Of a DNA stretch of 5,689 bases, positions 4,821 to 5,689 are shown piece by piece (within the stretch, counting starts at the first letter, position 1; each line of letters opens with the position of its first letter). The stretch is from Cyclobacteriaceae bacterium (lineage in GTDB: Bacteria; Bacteroidota; Bacteroidia; Cytophagales; Cyclobacteriaceae): the NCBI GenBank assembly GCA_019751475.1, contig JAIENH010000293.1, forward strand, positions 1-5,689, written 5' to 3'. Under the pieces are notes generated by a model, which saw only the letters and a list, made by a program, of their open reading frames with translations, had not been told where the DNA came from and ran no database searches. The position numbers were made by a program, and so were the translations under genes.

Positions 4821-5689
4821 CTATCGCACCCTCATCTTACTCCAACCATAGAGCGGCACGCCAATCATCAACAAGATAAATCCCCAATACACGGCCTCTT
4901 CCCCCGAGCCGCCCACTGCCCACAGCGAATACAGAAAAGCAATCATCGCGATAAAGAGTTTCGAGCCACTCGTCCATTTTAAACTACCCGATCGCACGGC
5001 CAAAATAGCATACGACACCGCTGAGAAAAGATAAGCAATCAACATCGTGATGGTAGCCAGCAAAATGATGAACTGATACGTATCCGCCAGACTGCGACTG
5101 AAATTCATGAGCATCAGTCCGGAGATGAGCACGCTGGAAATCACGAGACTGAATACGGGCGCCTCGCGCTTGTTCTCTTTGCCAAACAATGTGGGAAACA
5201 ATTTGTCTTTCGCTGCCGCAGCGGGAATTTGTCCTTGCATGGTTATCCAACCATTCAGCGCACCGAATGTAGACATCACGGCACCAGCACCCACGAGGTA
5301 ACGCGCCCAGTCGCCCCACATGCTGGCGGCTGCATCGGCAAACGGAGCTTGCGAAGTTTTGAGTACCGAAGGCGGCAACACACCCATGATCACCACCGTG
5401 CCCGCGATGTAAAGCAACGTCACGGCTATGGTGCCGATCATGGTAGCGCGCGGAATAGTTTTCTCCGGATTCTCGACATGACCAGATGGAATGGTAGCGC
5501 ACTCCAATCCTAAAAAAGCAAATAGCGTGAGCGTTGCTACCGAAGTAATCACACTGATGTCGGATTGACCACTGCTGTTGAACGGAATGTAGTTTTCAGT
5601 TTGAATGTAAAAGATGCCGCCCAGTGTGACGAGCACGAGCGGTGCGATTTTCAAAACCGTGGTGACGATTTGCACTACACCCGCCTCGC
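4821..5689 (-). CDS. AdiC-like APC-family amino acid/polyamine permease (5' end outside window)
   Basis: C-terminal 289 codons of an inner-membrane transporter of the amino acid-polyamine-organocation superfamily, basic amino acid/polyamine antiporter branch. The frame is open to the window edge; the GTG at 5675 is internal. Full-length relatives have about 440-450 residues and 12 membrane helices; about eight remain here. Counting from the codon at 5675, they lie near 8-25, 42-60, 79-99, 125-147, 173-190, 199-224, 238-255 and 261-277. The stretch LFAFLGLECATIPSG followed by VENPEKTIPRAT matches helix 6 and the loop after it in E. coli AdiC. MGVLPPSVLKTSQAPFADA and IAFLYSLWAVGGSG also resemble AdiC. 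By recalled alignment, AdiC Trp293 is kept (W143), while gating Trp202 is Phe52 here. AdiC swaps arginine for agmatine; with the DDAH-like enzyme nearby, arginine or methylarginine/citrulline are candidate substrates, an inference only. Confidence 0.88.
   Translation of the reverse strand, partial: EAGVVQIVTTVLKIAPLVLVTLGGIFYIQTENYIPFNSSGQSDISVITSVATLTLFAFLGLECATIPSGHVENPEKTIPRATMIGTIAVTLLYIAGTVVIMGVLPPSVLKTSQAPFADAAASMWGDWARYLVGAGAVMSTFGALNGWITMQGQIPAAAAKDKLFPTLFGKENKREAPVFSLVISSVLISGLMLMNFSRSLADTYQFIILLATITMLIAYLFSAVSYAILAVRSGSLKWTSGSKLFIAMIAFLYSLWAVGGSGEEAVYWGFILLMIGVPLYGWSKMRVR

Overview
The window looks like a chromosomal accessory region from a member of the Bacteroidota, possibly Cytophagales-like. 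This is inferred from the absence of Shine-Dalgarno sequences before the genes, one possible Bacteroidota-type -7 box (TAnnTTTG), the flavour of the proteins and the GC-rich palindromic intergenic repeats. No rRNA or marker gene is present to confirm it. All supported genes are on the minus strand, so they are described from high to low coordinates.

Positions 5689 to 2260 hold a tight five-gene run: an AdiC-like amino acid/polyamine permease (5' end outside the window), a DUF433 antitoxin and DUF5615 PIN-like toxin pair, a DDAH/amidinotransferase-family hydrolase, and a secreted metallophosphoesterase lipoprotein. The gaps are 19 bp, an 11 bp overlap, 12 bp and 27 bp, so co-transcription is likely. 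The permease and the DDAH-like enzyme plausibly form an arginine or methylarginine uptake/exchange and hydrolysis unit. The AT-rich toxin-antitoxin pair sits between them and seems to have been inserted there: the hydrolase now starts with TTG, in the same frame as, and just behind, the toxin stop codon.

Positions 2259 to 1786 (474 bp) hold no convincing gene but are dense in palindromic and repeated DNA: a 48 bp direct repeat in two copies (3 mismatches), a perfect 16 bp-arm inverted repeat with a one-base centre, a short palindrome, and a GC-rich nested-hairpin block. This looks like a cluster of dispersed intergenic repeat elements.

Positions 1785 to 60 hold the remains of an MmeI-like type IIL/IIG restriction-modification enzyme. 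The nuclease motif (D-X9-E-X-K), the SAM-binding motif and the NPPF catalytic motif are all visible. The frame is broken by a one-base shift between the SAM and NPPF motifs, and the C-terminal target-recognition part is missing, with a terminator hairpin directly after the early stop. The locus is AT-rich against the neighbouring genes and looks like a horizontally acquired, decaying RM gene.

I see no undescribed multi-gene system that I can defend. The most interesting points are the decayed RM gene, the toxin-antitoxin insertion next to a TTG-started hydrolase, and the repeat cluster.
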